Below, one piece after another: positions 1 to 6,021 of a stretch of DNA of 8,040 bases. Location of the stretch: contig CACZOT010000149.1 of NCBI GenBank assembly GCA_902782795.1, forward strand, positions 1-8,040, written 5' to 3'. Every line of letters starts with the position of its first letter. Positions within the stretch are counted from its first letter, which is position 1. The position numbers and the translations under genes are program-made. Source of the DNA: an uncultured Eubacteriales bacterium (GTDB lineage Bacteria; Bacillota; Clostridia; Christensenellales; Aristaeellaceae). The notes under the pieces were generated by a model. That model was given only the letters and a program-made list of their open reading frames with translations, made no database searches and was not told where the DNA came from.

Positions 1-394
1 AGGAAAGCGCGCGCGTCACGCGGTTCTTTTTTACTTTGGGCGTGGGCAGGCGGTGCAGCAGCTCCTGGATCAGCCCCACCGGGCAGAGCCAGCCGCAGAT
101 CGTCCGGCCCAGCGCCAGACCAAAGAGCATCAGCATGCCGATCACGTAGAACCCCGGGCGGCTGGCCGAAGCGGCGATGGCGTTCTGCAGCGCCCCCAGC
201 GGGCAGGCGCCCACCGCGCCCGGGCAGGAATAGCAGTTCAGCCCGGGCACGCAGACGGCCTTCACCGGGCCGGTGTAGATCTGACCGGTCGCGAAGCCCT
301 TGATATGCGCGTTGTAGAGGACGGCCGCGTAGAGCTGCACGAGCCGCCGCGTCGTGGGGCGGTGCGCCCGCCACCAATCTCTGATCTTAGCCAA
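1..394 (-). CDS. 4Fe-4S binding membrane protein, NapH/Fer4_5-like (partial, C-terminus off the window)
   Basis: The visible 131 codons encode the N-terminal part of a membrane iron-sulfur protein. A cysteine cluster C48-x5-C54-x2-C57-x6-C64-P (VCVPGLNCYSCPGAVGACP) is followed by a hydrophobic helix at about residues 82-97 and then CGWLCPVG (C100, C104), the hallmark of the Fer4_5/NapH polyferredoxin group. Such proteins pass electrons across or at the cytoplasmic membrane; the partner of this subgroup is not established. The likely start is TTG at 394. It overlaps the stop codon of the upstream gene (387-389) by 8 nt and has GGAG at 405-408, 10 nt upstream, suggesting translational coupling. 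A GTG at codon 19 is an alternative start, since homologues I recall begin near RRLVQ. The remaining helices and any further ferredoxin motifs lie beyond base 1. Family assignment is firm; substrate and direction of electron flow are unknown. Confidence 0.87.
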   Translation of the reverse strand, partial: MAKIRDWWRAHRPTTRRLVQLYAAVLYNAHIKGFATGQIYTGPVKAVCVPGLNCYSCPGAVGACPLGALQNAIAASASRPGFYVIGMLMLFGLALGRTICGWLCPVGLIQELLHRLPTPKVKKNRVTRALS

Positions 395-1151
395 GGCCGA
401 TACACTCCGTACAAATATTGATCGCCTTCACCAGCACGTCCCTGAGGCCGCCGTTTCGCACCCCCAGGACGATCAGCGCCGCCGCCGCCCCCATGAGGAC
501 CAGCCGCAGCGCCGCCCGGGCGCGCGTTTCTTTCCGCGCGGGCATGGGCGCAATCCTCCGCTCCCTGGCCCTCGGAACGGCCCTGAGGGCGGCGATCTCC
601 CGGCCGAGGCTCTTCTCCTCGAGCCAGCCCTCCAGCAGCGCCGCCGCGAAGGCCAGCGCCGCCGGGGGCAGTACGCGCCAAAGCAGCGCGCCCATCACCG
701 TCTCCAGATCCCAGCTGGTGAAGTTCGCCCGATTGCAAAGATAGAACAGCGCCCAAGCCGCGCAGGCGGCCAGGACCACGCCCAGCGCCGCGCGAAGGAG
801 CCCGCGGCGCTTCCGCTCCCGCAGGGCGGCTGCGGGCGTCTCGGCGGCGTAAGCCGCGAGAAGATCGCGCAGGCGGGCGCTGTCCGCGTCCGCCCGGTGG
901 CGGCTCGGGGCGAGATTCCCCGTGAACGCAGAGAGGACCGCCCCCGCCGCCCACAGGCCAAGGAGCGGCGCGAGGAGGCGCAGCCGGGCGACGACGCCCT
1001 CGCGCGTGAAGATGGGCTCCGTGCTCGATCCCATCGCAGCGCGCCGGGCCGTTCCCTCGCCGTACAGGGCCAGGACGGACCAGCACAGGGCCGCGCACAC
1101 CGCGAGGGTGAGCGCCGTCATCGCGACGCGGATCGCTCGCTGTCTCGTCAC
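387..1151 (-). CDS. Five-helix membrane protein with C-terminal CD1871A-like CxxC tail
   Basis: This 254-residue protein has five likely membrane segments, at about residues 7-29, 57-76, 117-137, 155-173 and 213-232. Basic linkers lie between them, including an Arg-rich stretch at 187-213. The last helix runs into KAINICTECIGLG, with C247 and C250 forming a CxxC four residues before the C-terminus. This closely resembles the end of the small CD1871A family of CXXC proteins, which are typically about 40-50 residues with one helix. I do not recognise the first 210 residues. The start is the GTG at 1151, 8 nt after AGGAGG (1160-1165). A longer reading from a TTG at 1208 would begin inside the -35 box of the promoter at 1180-1208 and is unlikely. 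The 4Fe-4S gene follows with an 8-nt overlap, so the two are probably cotranscribed and functionally linked. A redox role for the tail is inferred from the cysteines and the neighbours. Confidence 0.78.
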   Translation of the reverse strand: MTRQRAIRVAMTALTLAVCAALCWSVLALYGEGTARRAAMGSSTEPIFTREGVVARLRLLAPLLGLWAAGAVLSAFTGNLAPSRHRADADSARLRDLLAAYAAETPAAALRERKRRGLLRAALGVVLAACAAWALFYLCNRANFTSWDLETVMGALLWRVLPPAALAFAAALLEGWLEEKSLGREIAALRAVPRARERRIAPMPARKETRARAALRLVLMGAAAALIVLGVRNGGLRDVLVKAINICTECIGLG

Positions 1152-1159
1152 GTCTCCCG

Positions 1160-1165
1160 CCTCCT
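1160..1165 (-). promoter_or_regulatory. Ribosome binding site fixing a GTG start
   Basis: AGGAGG, read on the minus strand, lies 8 nt before the GTG at 1151. It decides the start of the CxxC-tail membrane protein, because the frame stays open further upstream through the promoter. Confidence 0.85.
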
Positions 1166-1179
1166 TTTCGTGTCTGTTT

Positions 1180-1208
1180 ATGATACCGCAAACCCGTGCC
1201 GGCGTCAA
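1180..1208 (-). promoter_or_regulatory. Sigma-A-type promoter for the CxxC membrane protein / 4Fe-4S gene pair
   Basis: On the minus strand TTGACG (1203-1208) and TATCAT (1180-1185) are separated by exactly 17 bp, giving five of six consensus matches in each box. Transcription would begin near 1173, leaving a leader of about 20 nt that contains the AGGAGG site. The promoter lies just downstream of the tlpA terminator, so the pair is transcribed separately from tlpA. Confidence 0.8.
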
Positions 1209-1230
1209 TTCGCCGGGCTTCCGCGCTTCG

Positions 1231-1261
1231 AAAAAAGGGGCGGCCGCAGCCGCCCCTTTTT
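1231..1261 (-). terminator. Intrinsic terminator after the tlpA-like gene
   Basis: An 8-bp GC stem (1237-1244 with 1249-1256) encloses a four-base loop and is flanked by A and T runs. In the minus-strand transcript the hairpin is followed by six U residues. It begins about 13 nt after the stop codon at 1275. The symmetric A/T flanks mean it would also work on a plus-strand transcript, though no plus-strand gene ends here. Confidence 0.92.
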
Positions 1262-1274
1262 CTTGCGCTTGGCG

Positions 1275-3053
1275 TTATTTCTTCGTGACGGTGAAGCTCA
1301 TTTCGCCGCCGTTGGGATCCGCGGTGAACTCCTGGGTGGTATCGAACTCGTAGCCCTCGGGCACCTTGATCACCTGCAGGTGGTAGGCGTATGGCGCGCC
1401 GGAGAACGTGGCGACGCCGTCTTCACCGGCCACGGTGGGCACGCAGGCCTCGTCCGTGCAGAAGTTGATGATGCAGCCGGGCACGGGCTCGCCGTTCTGG
1501 TCCACGAAGGTGACCGTGTACTCGCTGTTGGGGGCTTCTCCCTCGGCGGCCTCGGTCGTGGAGGGAGCGGAGCCGTCGGCGTAACTCCAGGTGAGCTCCA
1601 TCCCCTCGTCCTTCATCTCCTCGATGAAGGCGTTGACGTTCTCCTCGCTGGTGAAGAACATCAGGCCGCGGATCTCGGATGCCTCGACCACGTCCGCGGA
1701 CGGATAGGCGTAAAGGTTGGTGTAGCTGTAGCCGGTGGTCTCCACGCTGTCCAGGACGGTGGAGACGTTGTAGCCATAGCCCGCCAGGCCGGAGAGGACC
1801 GGCTGGGTCTCGCCGTCGTAATTGCTGTAGGCGAAGGCGGCCTCGGGGTCGATATCCGCCGTCAGGTAGACCACGGCCTCCGCGGTCTCGCCGGGAACGA
1901 TCCAGTAGCTCTGGGAGGTGAAGTATTCCTCCAGCATGCCCTCCTCGTCGCCCGCGAAGACGATCTCCCTGGCGTCCTCTGTGGCGAGCTCGAGCACGAA
2001 CTCGTCCGCGACGGGATAGGCGGGCTGGCTGGCCAGCTTGGCCGCGACCTCGCCGGCGGGCACGACGGCGACCGTGTCCAGCCATACGCTGTCCTCGCCG
2101 TCCTCGCCGTAATAATCCTTGACGTACTCCAGGGCGATCTCATGCTCGCCCGCTTCCATGGGCAGGACCCATTCGGTCCAATCGTGTTCGCCGCCGAAGG
2201 CCTTGACCCTCTCGCCGTCCACGCTGATCCAGAGCAGATCCATCGCCGCCTCGGTAGAGGTCTTGAAGGTGACGGAAAGGCCCTCGCCCTCCTGGAACGA
2301 GGCGGTCCAGTAGACGCCGGAGACAGTCTCACTCTCGGCCGTGTTTGTGGAGACGAGCGCGCTGCGGCCGTCCTTCTCGGCGGGGATCATGGGCCAGACG
2401 GTCTCGTCCGCGCTGTTGGCGACGTTCTCGACGCCCAGGGCGGCGCTCAGCTCGGCCGGGTCGGCCGCGGGGACGGTGGGCATGATCGGCGGCAGCTCCT
2501 CGAGGATCTCGCTCTGGGTGTAATCATCGCCGGAGAAGTACTCGAACAGGCTGGTGAAGGCGCCGGTCGAGGGCTGGGAGCCGATCTCGATGAAGCAGAC
2601 CGTGCCGAAGCGGTCCACCACCAGGGTGGTGGGGATGCCAGCGGTGGCATAGATCGGGCCCAGACCGACGGTGGCGTCGTTGCCGACCGGGAAGGTCATG
2701 CCATGCTCCGCAACGTAGGCGGTGAGGACGTCGTCCGTGTCGTTCTCCTCGACGGACAGCGCGATGACTTCCACCTGGTCCTTATAGAGCTCGTAGGCCT
2801 CCTCCAGGTAGGGGAACTCCATCTCGCAGGGGCCGCACCAGCTGGCCCAGAGGTTGATGAGCACCATTTCCTTCTCCTTGAGGACCTCGGAGAGGGTGAA
2901 GGAGCCGCCGTCGATGGTGGAGACGGTGAAATCCGGCAGCGTCTCGCCAAGGTGATCGTAGATGGCGGCTTCCTCGGCGGACATGGCCGAAGCGGACGCC
3001 AGAAGCAGTGCCAGCGCCAGAACGAGCGCCGTCAGGATCTTGTGCGTTTTCAT
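1275..3053 (-). CDS. Exported TlpA-like thioredoxin with C-terminal beta-rich extension
   Basis: This 592-residue protein starts with a signal peptide (about residues 1-25, MKTHK then a Leu/Ala core, likely cut after ASA or AMSA). There is no lipobox cysteine. Residues about 33-175 form a TlpA/redoxin domain with the active site WCGPC (C73, C76) and the cis-proline in AGIPTT (P141). This domain would reduce or exchange disulfides outside the membrane. The protein is far longer than a plain TlpA of about 150-200 residues. Residues about 215-335 look like a jelly-roll or carbohydrate-binding-like sandwich (a judgement from Trp and strand pattern), and 345-490 is unrecognised. After a Ser/Thr/Glu linker, residues 511-592 resemble a SpaA/CNA-B-type domain, with three cysteines (C527, C532, C537). 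No LPxTG motif or C-terminal anchor is seen. The start is the ATG at 3053, 8 nt after GGAGG (3062-3066); the ATG at 3068 overlaps that site. It has its own promoter and terminator. Confidence 0.88.
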   Translation of the reverse strand: MKTHKILTALVLALALLLASASAMSAEEAAIYDHLGETLPDFTVSTIDGGSFTLSEVLKEKEMVLINLWASWCGPCEMEFPYLEEAYELYKDQVEVIALSVEENDTDDVLTAYVAEHGMTFPVGNDATVGLGPIYATAGIPTTLVVDRFGTVCFIEIGSQPSTGAFTSLFEYFSGDDYTQSEILEELPPIMPTVPAADPAELSAALGVENVANSADETVWPMIPAEKDGRSALVSTNTAESETVSGVYWTASFQEGEGLSVTFKTSTEAAMDLLWISVDGERVKAFGGEHDWTEWVLPMEAGEHEIALEYVKDYYGEDGEDSVWLDTVAVVPAGEVAAKLASQPAYPVADEFVLELATEDAREIVFAGDEEGMLEEYFTSQSYWIVPGETAEAVVYLTADIDPEAAFAYSNYDGETQPVLSGLAGYGYNVSTVLDSVETTGYSYTNLYAYPSADVVEASEIRGLMFFTSEENVNAFIEEMKDEGMELTWSYADGSAPSTTEAAEGEAPNSEYTVTFVDQNGEPVPGCIINFCTDEACVPTVAGEDGVATFSGAPYAYHLQVIKVPEGYEFDTTQEFTADPNGGEMSFTVTKK

Positions 3054-3061
3054 GTGCGAAT

Positions 3062-3066
3062 CCTCC
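3062..3066 (-). promoter_or_regulatory. Ribosome binding site fixing the tlpA-like start
   Basis: GGAGG on the minus strand sits 8 nt before the ATG at 3053. The in-frame ATG at 3068 overlaps this site and therefore cannot be the start it serves. Confidence 0.85.
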
Positions 3067-3088
3067 ATAATCTGTATATTGCCCTATT

Positions 3089-3117
3089 ATTGTGCTCCAC
3101 GGAGAGCGCTTTGTCAA
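3089..3117 (-). promoter_or_regulatory. Probable promoter of the tlpA-like gene
   Basis: On the minus strand there is a perfect TTGACA (3112-3117), then 17 bp, then CACAAT (3089-3094, four of six consensus matches). Transcription would start near 3082, giving a leader of about 30 nt before the ATG at 3053. The spacer holds a short palindrome, CTCCGTGGAG, which could be chance. Confidence 0.65.
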
Positions 3118-3119
3118 GG

Positions 3120-3139
3120 GGCATATGAATAATTATGCC
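3120..3139. repeat. Inverted repeat between the uronate operon and the tlpA-like gene
   Basis: GGCATA (3120-3125) and TATGCC (3134-3139) form a perfect 6-bp inverted repeat around an 8-base loop. It lies 31 bp after the last uronate gene and 2 bp upstream of the tlpA -35 box. It has no following U-run in the minus-strand transcript, so it is a poor intrinsic terminator. It could be a regulator site or a weak transcript-end hairpin. Confidence 0.45.
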
Positions 3140-3169
3140 GTTCTGCTGTATAAATTCACATTTGCGCGT

Positions 3170-3967
3170 TCACGGCTGCTTGCCGATATAGGCGAGGATG
3201 CCGCCGTCCACGTAGAGGATATGGCCGTTGACGAAATCGCTGGCCGCGGAGGCGAGGAACACCGCAGGGCCCTGGAGGTCTTCCACAGTGCCCCAGCGGG
3301 CCGCGGGGGTCTTGGCGACGATGAACTGATCGAACGGGTGGCGGGAGCCGTCAGGCTGGCGCTCGCGCAGAGGCGCGGTCTGGGGCGTGGCGATGTAGCC
3401 CGGGCCGATGCCGTTGCACTGGATGTTGTTTCCGCCGTATTCGGAGCAGATGTTGCGCGTGAGCATCCTGAGGCCGCCTTTTGCCGCGGCGTAGGCGGAG
3501 ACGGTCTCGCGGCCCAGCTCGCTCATCATGGAGCAGATGTTGATGATCTTGCCGTGTCCGCGCGCGATCATTCCGGGGATGACGGCCTTGGCGCAGAGGA
3601 ACGGGGCGATCAGGTCCACGTCCACGACCTTGCGGAACTCCTCGGCGCTCATCTCGGTCATGGGGACGCGGCGGATGATGCCGGCGTTGTTGACGAGGAT
3701 ATCGATGGGCGCGACCTCTTTTTCGATCCGCGCCACCAGAGCCTGCACGGCGGCCTCGTCCGTCACGTCGCAGACGTAGCCCTTGGCCTCGACGCCCTTT
3801 TCGGCGTAGGAGGCCAGGCCCTTATCCACGAGCTCCCGGTTGATATCGTTGAAGACGATCCTCGCGCCCGCGGCGGCATAGGCCTCGGCGATGGCCATGC
3901 CGATACCGTAGCTGGCGCCAGTGATCCAGGCGGTCTTTCCCTGGAGGCTGAATGCGTTCATATCCAT
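3170..3967 (-). CDS. kduD: SDR oxidoreductase, KduD / gluconate 5-dehydrogenase type
   Basis: This 265-residue classical short-chain dehydrogenase has the nucleotide-binding TGASYGIG (residues 16-23), NNAG at 93-96 and the catalytic set S146, Y159, K163. An acidic residue after the second strand (D41) favours NAD(H) over NADP(H). It follows kduI by a 14-nt gap, so the expected reaction is conversion of 2,5-diketo-3-deoxygluconate to 2-keto-3-deoxygluconate in the cytoplasm. Sequence alone does not separate KduD from gluconate 5-dehydrogenase, and a segment near 199-215 (RERQPDGSRHPFDQF) reminds me of proteins annotated as the latter. The kduI neighbour favours KduD. The start is the ATG at 3967, 9 nt after AGGAGG (3977-3982). 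A second ATG at 3961 would be 15 nt from it. This is the last gene of the operon. Confidence 0.86.
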   Translation of the reverse strand: MDMNAFSLQGKTAWITGASYGIGMAIAEAYAAAGARIVFNDINRELVDKGLASYAEKGVEAKGYVCDVTDEAAVQALVARIEKEVAPIDILVNNAGIIRRVPMTEMSAEEFRKVVDVDLIAPFLCAKAVIPGMIARGHGKIINICSMMSELGRETVSAYAAAKGGLRMLTRNICSEYGGNNIQCNGIGPGYIATPQTAPLRERQPDGSRHPFDQFIVAKTPAARWGTVEDLQGPAVFLASAASDFVNGHILYVDGGILAYIGKQP

Positions 3968-3981
3968 GGTATTGTCCCTCC

Positions 3982-4824
3982 TCAGCGCAGTTCGGTGGTG
4001 GGGATGGTGTCCATATCGTCGAAGGTCTGGTTCTCGCCGCCCATGGCCCAGATGAAGGTGTAGTTGCTGGTGCCCGCGCCGGCGTGGATGCTCCAGGAGG
4101 GCGAGATGACCGCCTGCTCGTTCCGCATGACGATGTGGCGCGTCTCCTGACCCTCGCCCATCATGTGGAAGACGACGTTGTTTTCCGGCACCTCGAAGTA
4201 GAAGTAGATCTCCATGCGGCGCTCGTGGGTGTGGGCGGGCATGGTATTCCAGACGGAACCGGGCTCGAGCACGGTCATGCCCATGGAGAGCTGGCAGGTC
4301 TTGAGCACCGAGGGGTGGATGAACTGGTTGATGACCCGCTTGTTGCTCGTCTCCAGCGCGCCCAGGGGCTTCTTGGCCGCGTCGGCGATGCGGATCAGGC
4401 GCGTCTCATAGCTGCAGTGCGCTGGCGCGGAGACGATGTAGAACTTGGCGGGCTCCTTCGCGCTGTCGCTGGCAAAGACGACTTCCCTCGCGCCGCGGGT
4501 GATGTAGAGGCAGTCCTTGTAGCCCAGGGCGTACTCCGTCCCGTCCACGCGGACGCGGCCCGCGCCGCCCACGTTGAACAGGCCGCACTCGCGCCGCTCG
4601 AGGAAATAGTCCGTGCCGAAGTTTTTCATGATATCGATGCCCTTGTCGATGGGCACTTTCTCCTTCACGGGCATGACGCCCAGGGCGACCATGCGGTCCA
4701 CATGGCTGTACACGGCCTGGACCTCGTCCGGCGTGAAGAGGGTCTCGATGAGGAACTCCCGCCTCGTCTCCTCGGTGGTGTAGCGTTTGAAATCGCGCTG
4801 GTTGCAGGAATAGCGAATATCCAT
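3982..4824 (-). CDS. kduI: 5-keto-4-deoxyuronate isomerase (5-dehydro-4-deoxy-D-glucuronate isomerase)
   Basis: KduI interconverts 4-deoxy-L-threo-5-hexosulose uronate and 3-deoxy-D-glycero-2,5-hexodiulosonate in the cytoplasm, the step after opening of unsaturated uronates. The 280-residue length is normal for the family. The cupin-type zinc site is intact: H198 and H200 in PAHTHERRMEIY, E205, and H247 in WSIHAGAG. These match, with a two-residue shift, the ligands known for the E. coli enzyme. N-terminal landmarks such as the NFGTDYFLERRECGLFN segment are also typical. The start at ATG 4824 has AGGAGG 8 nt upstream. The gene follows the TIM-barrel gene by 19 nt and precedes the SDR dehydrogenase by 14 nt, so it belongs to one operon. 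I am very sure of this assignment. Confidence 0.97.
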   Translation of the reverse strand: MDIRYSCNQRDFKRYTTEETRREFLIETLFTPDEVQAVYSHVDRMVALGVMPVKEKVPIDKGIDIMKNFGTDYFLERRECGLFNVGGAGRVRVDGTEYALGYKDCLYITRGAREVVFASDSAKEPAKFYIVSAPAHCSYETRLIRIADAAKKPLGALETSNKRVINQFIHPSVLKTCQLSMGMTVLEPGSVWNTMPAHTHERRMEIYFYFEVPENNVVFHMMGEGQETRHIVMRNEQAVISPSWSIHAGAGTSNYTFIWAMGGENQTFDDMDTIPTTELR

Positions 4825-4843
4825 TGGCGTTTCCTCCTGTTCG

Positions 4844-5668
4844 TCAGATGGCGGCGGCGAGGCGTTCGAGATGCTCGCGGGCCGCCTGGGCGTTTTCGGG
4901 CGTGGTGTCCTCGAGGGTCATGGGAACGGCGTTTTTCTTTGCGAAGGCGAGGAGCGGCTCATAGCGCATGCCGCCCAGGCCGCACGCCAGGGAGCGCACG
5001 TTCGCATGCCCCGGCTCGACCAGATAATCCTTCATATGCAGGACGCGCACGCGCCCGCCGAGCCGCCGCAGGGCTTCGGCGACGATCTCCCCGGCGCGGT
5101 CGGCGTTCGCGGCGAAGAGAAGGTTGACGCTGTCCAGGATGATCTGCAGGCTGTCCGAACCGATCGCCTCCAGCATGCGTTCGGCCTTCTCCGGCGTGTA
5201 GACGACGTGCTGCCAGACGGGCTCCACGGCCAGCACCGCGCCCTCCTCCTCGGCGGCCCGGACGGCGGGGCGCAGGCATTCGATGAAAAAGCGGAAGGCC
5301 TCTTCGCTGTGGAGATCCGGCCCGGAGAAGGGCGTCTCCGTGCCCACGACGCGCGCGCCGATGCGCCGGGCGAAGCGCAGGTGCGCGCGGTAGACGGCGA
5401 GCGTACGCTCGCGCAGCTCCAAATCGCCGTCCGCGAGCGAGAGATAGCACCCCAGCACCGCGCACTCCATTTTCCTCCCGCCGAAGGCGGCCCGCACCCG
5501 CGCGGCCAGGTCGCCGTCGAGAAGGCGCGGGGCGTCCTCCATGGCAAACCCCGGCAGAACCTTGGAAAGGGCGAGATGCGCGCAGGAAAAGCCCTGCGCC
5601 CCGGCAAAGCCCAGACGCTCCTCCAGAGAGCCCGGAGCGGTATCGTGCAGACGGATGCCGATGTTCAT
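4844..5668 (-). CDS. Sugar phosphate isomerase/epimerase-like TIM-barrel protein (AP_endonuc_2 family)
   Basis: This 274-residue protein has the layout of the xylose isomerase-like/AP_endonuc_2 barrel. A plausible metal site is formed by E149 (LAVEPV), D179 (IILDSVN), H211 in HMKDY and E253 (TLEDT), at the ends of successive strands; H154 may contact substrate. Members isomerise or epimerise free keto-sugars or sugar derivatives, and some are dehydratases or endonucleases. The exact reaction cannot be read here. The ATG at 5668 overlaps the upstream cupin stop in an ATGA (4-nt overlap), with GGAGGAGG 7 nt before it, so the two are translationally coupled. Its place inside the kdu operon suggests action on a uronate or ketouronate, or on another sugar released with it. 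The open frame continues upstream of 5668, but that stretch is the cupin and hydrolase genes in another frame. Confidence 0.86.
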   Translation of the reverse strand: MNIGIRLHDTAPGSLEERLGFAGAQGFSCAHLALSKVLPGFAMEDAPRLLDGDLAARVRAAFGGRKMECAVLGCYLSLADGDLELRERTLAVYRAHLRFARRIGARVVGTETPFSGPDLHSEEAFRFFIECLRPAVRAAEEEGAVLAVEPVWQHVVYTPEKAERMLEAIGSDSLQIILDSVNLLFAANADRAGEIVAEALRRLGGRVRVLHMKDYLVEPGHANVRSLACGLGGMRYEPLLAFAKKNAVPMTLEDTTPENAQAAREHLERLAAAI

Positions 5669-6009
5669 CGCCCGTCCTCCTCCGGCCGCTGGAGATCGAA
5701 GGGCGCGTTGGTGATGAAGAGAAAGGTGCAGCCCTCCTCGTCCGTCGCGCCGTGGTCCATGACCTCGCCGGCCTCGTGCCAGACGAATTCTCCCTTCCCC
5801 ACGACGCCCTGGTCCGTCCAGAGGGCGCCGTCGATCACGTAGATTCCGTGGGCGCAGGTATGGGTGTGCCGCCCCATGCGGTAACCCCTGGGGTAATACG
5901 AGACGTTCACGAGCATGCCCGTGCGCCCGTCCTGGACCATGGCCTTGTCCAGGTGCCCGCCGCCCAGGTCCACCCAGTCCATTTGGTCGATATGGAAGAT
6001 CTTCGCCAT
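5665..6009 (-). CDS. Small cupin protein, candidate KdgF-like uronate ring-opening enzyme
   Basis: This 114-residue single-domain cupin has motif 1 as RHTHTCAHGIYVIDG, giving likely metal ligands H48, H50 and H54, and motif 2 with H86 (VMDHGA). The usual Glu or Gln of motif 1 is replaced by His. The length and the position between a GH105 hydrolase and kduI recall KdgF, a small cupin that converts the unsaturated cyclic uronate into the linear ketouronate used by KduI. That role is inferred from size and context; a sensory or unrelated cupin is possible. The ATG at 6009 has GGAGG 8 nt upstream, and that site overlaps the TAG stop of the hydrolase gene (6022-6024). The 3' end overlaps the TIM-barrel start by 4 nt. 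No signal peptide is present, so it is cytoplasmic. Confidence 0.82.
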   Translation of the reverse strand: MAKIFHIDQMDWVDLGGGHLDKAMVQDGRTGMLVNVSYYPRGYRMGRHTHTCAHGIYVIDGALWTDQGVVGKGEFVWHEAGEVMDHGATDEEGCTFLFITNAPFDLQRPEEDGR

Positions 6010-6021
6010 GCGCGCCGCCTC

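Noticed and set aside
262..1191. A 309-codon minus-strand frame overlapping the CxxC membrane protein
   Set aside because: It is an Arg/Gly/Pro-rich shadow in another frame. The 387-1151 frame has membrane helices, a recognisable tail, a ribosome site and a promoter.
3095..3111. Palindrome CTCCGTGGAG in the tlpA promoter spacer as an operator
   Set aside because: Only 4-bp arms around two bases, which is likely by chance in GC-rich DNA, and there is no second copy nearby.
354..3128. A 924-codon open frame on the plus strand
   Set aside because: It runs antisense through the tlpA-like gene and the CxxC membrane gene. Its product is low-complexity, rich in Arg, Gly, Asp and His, with no domain, as expected when a GC-rich gene is read on the opposite strand. 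There is no supporting ribosome site.
3092..5127. Long plus-strand frames opposite the SDR, KduI and TIM-barrel genes
   Set aside because: They lie opposite clearly identified minus-strand enzymes and have shadow-type composition with no family features.
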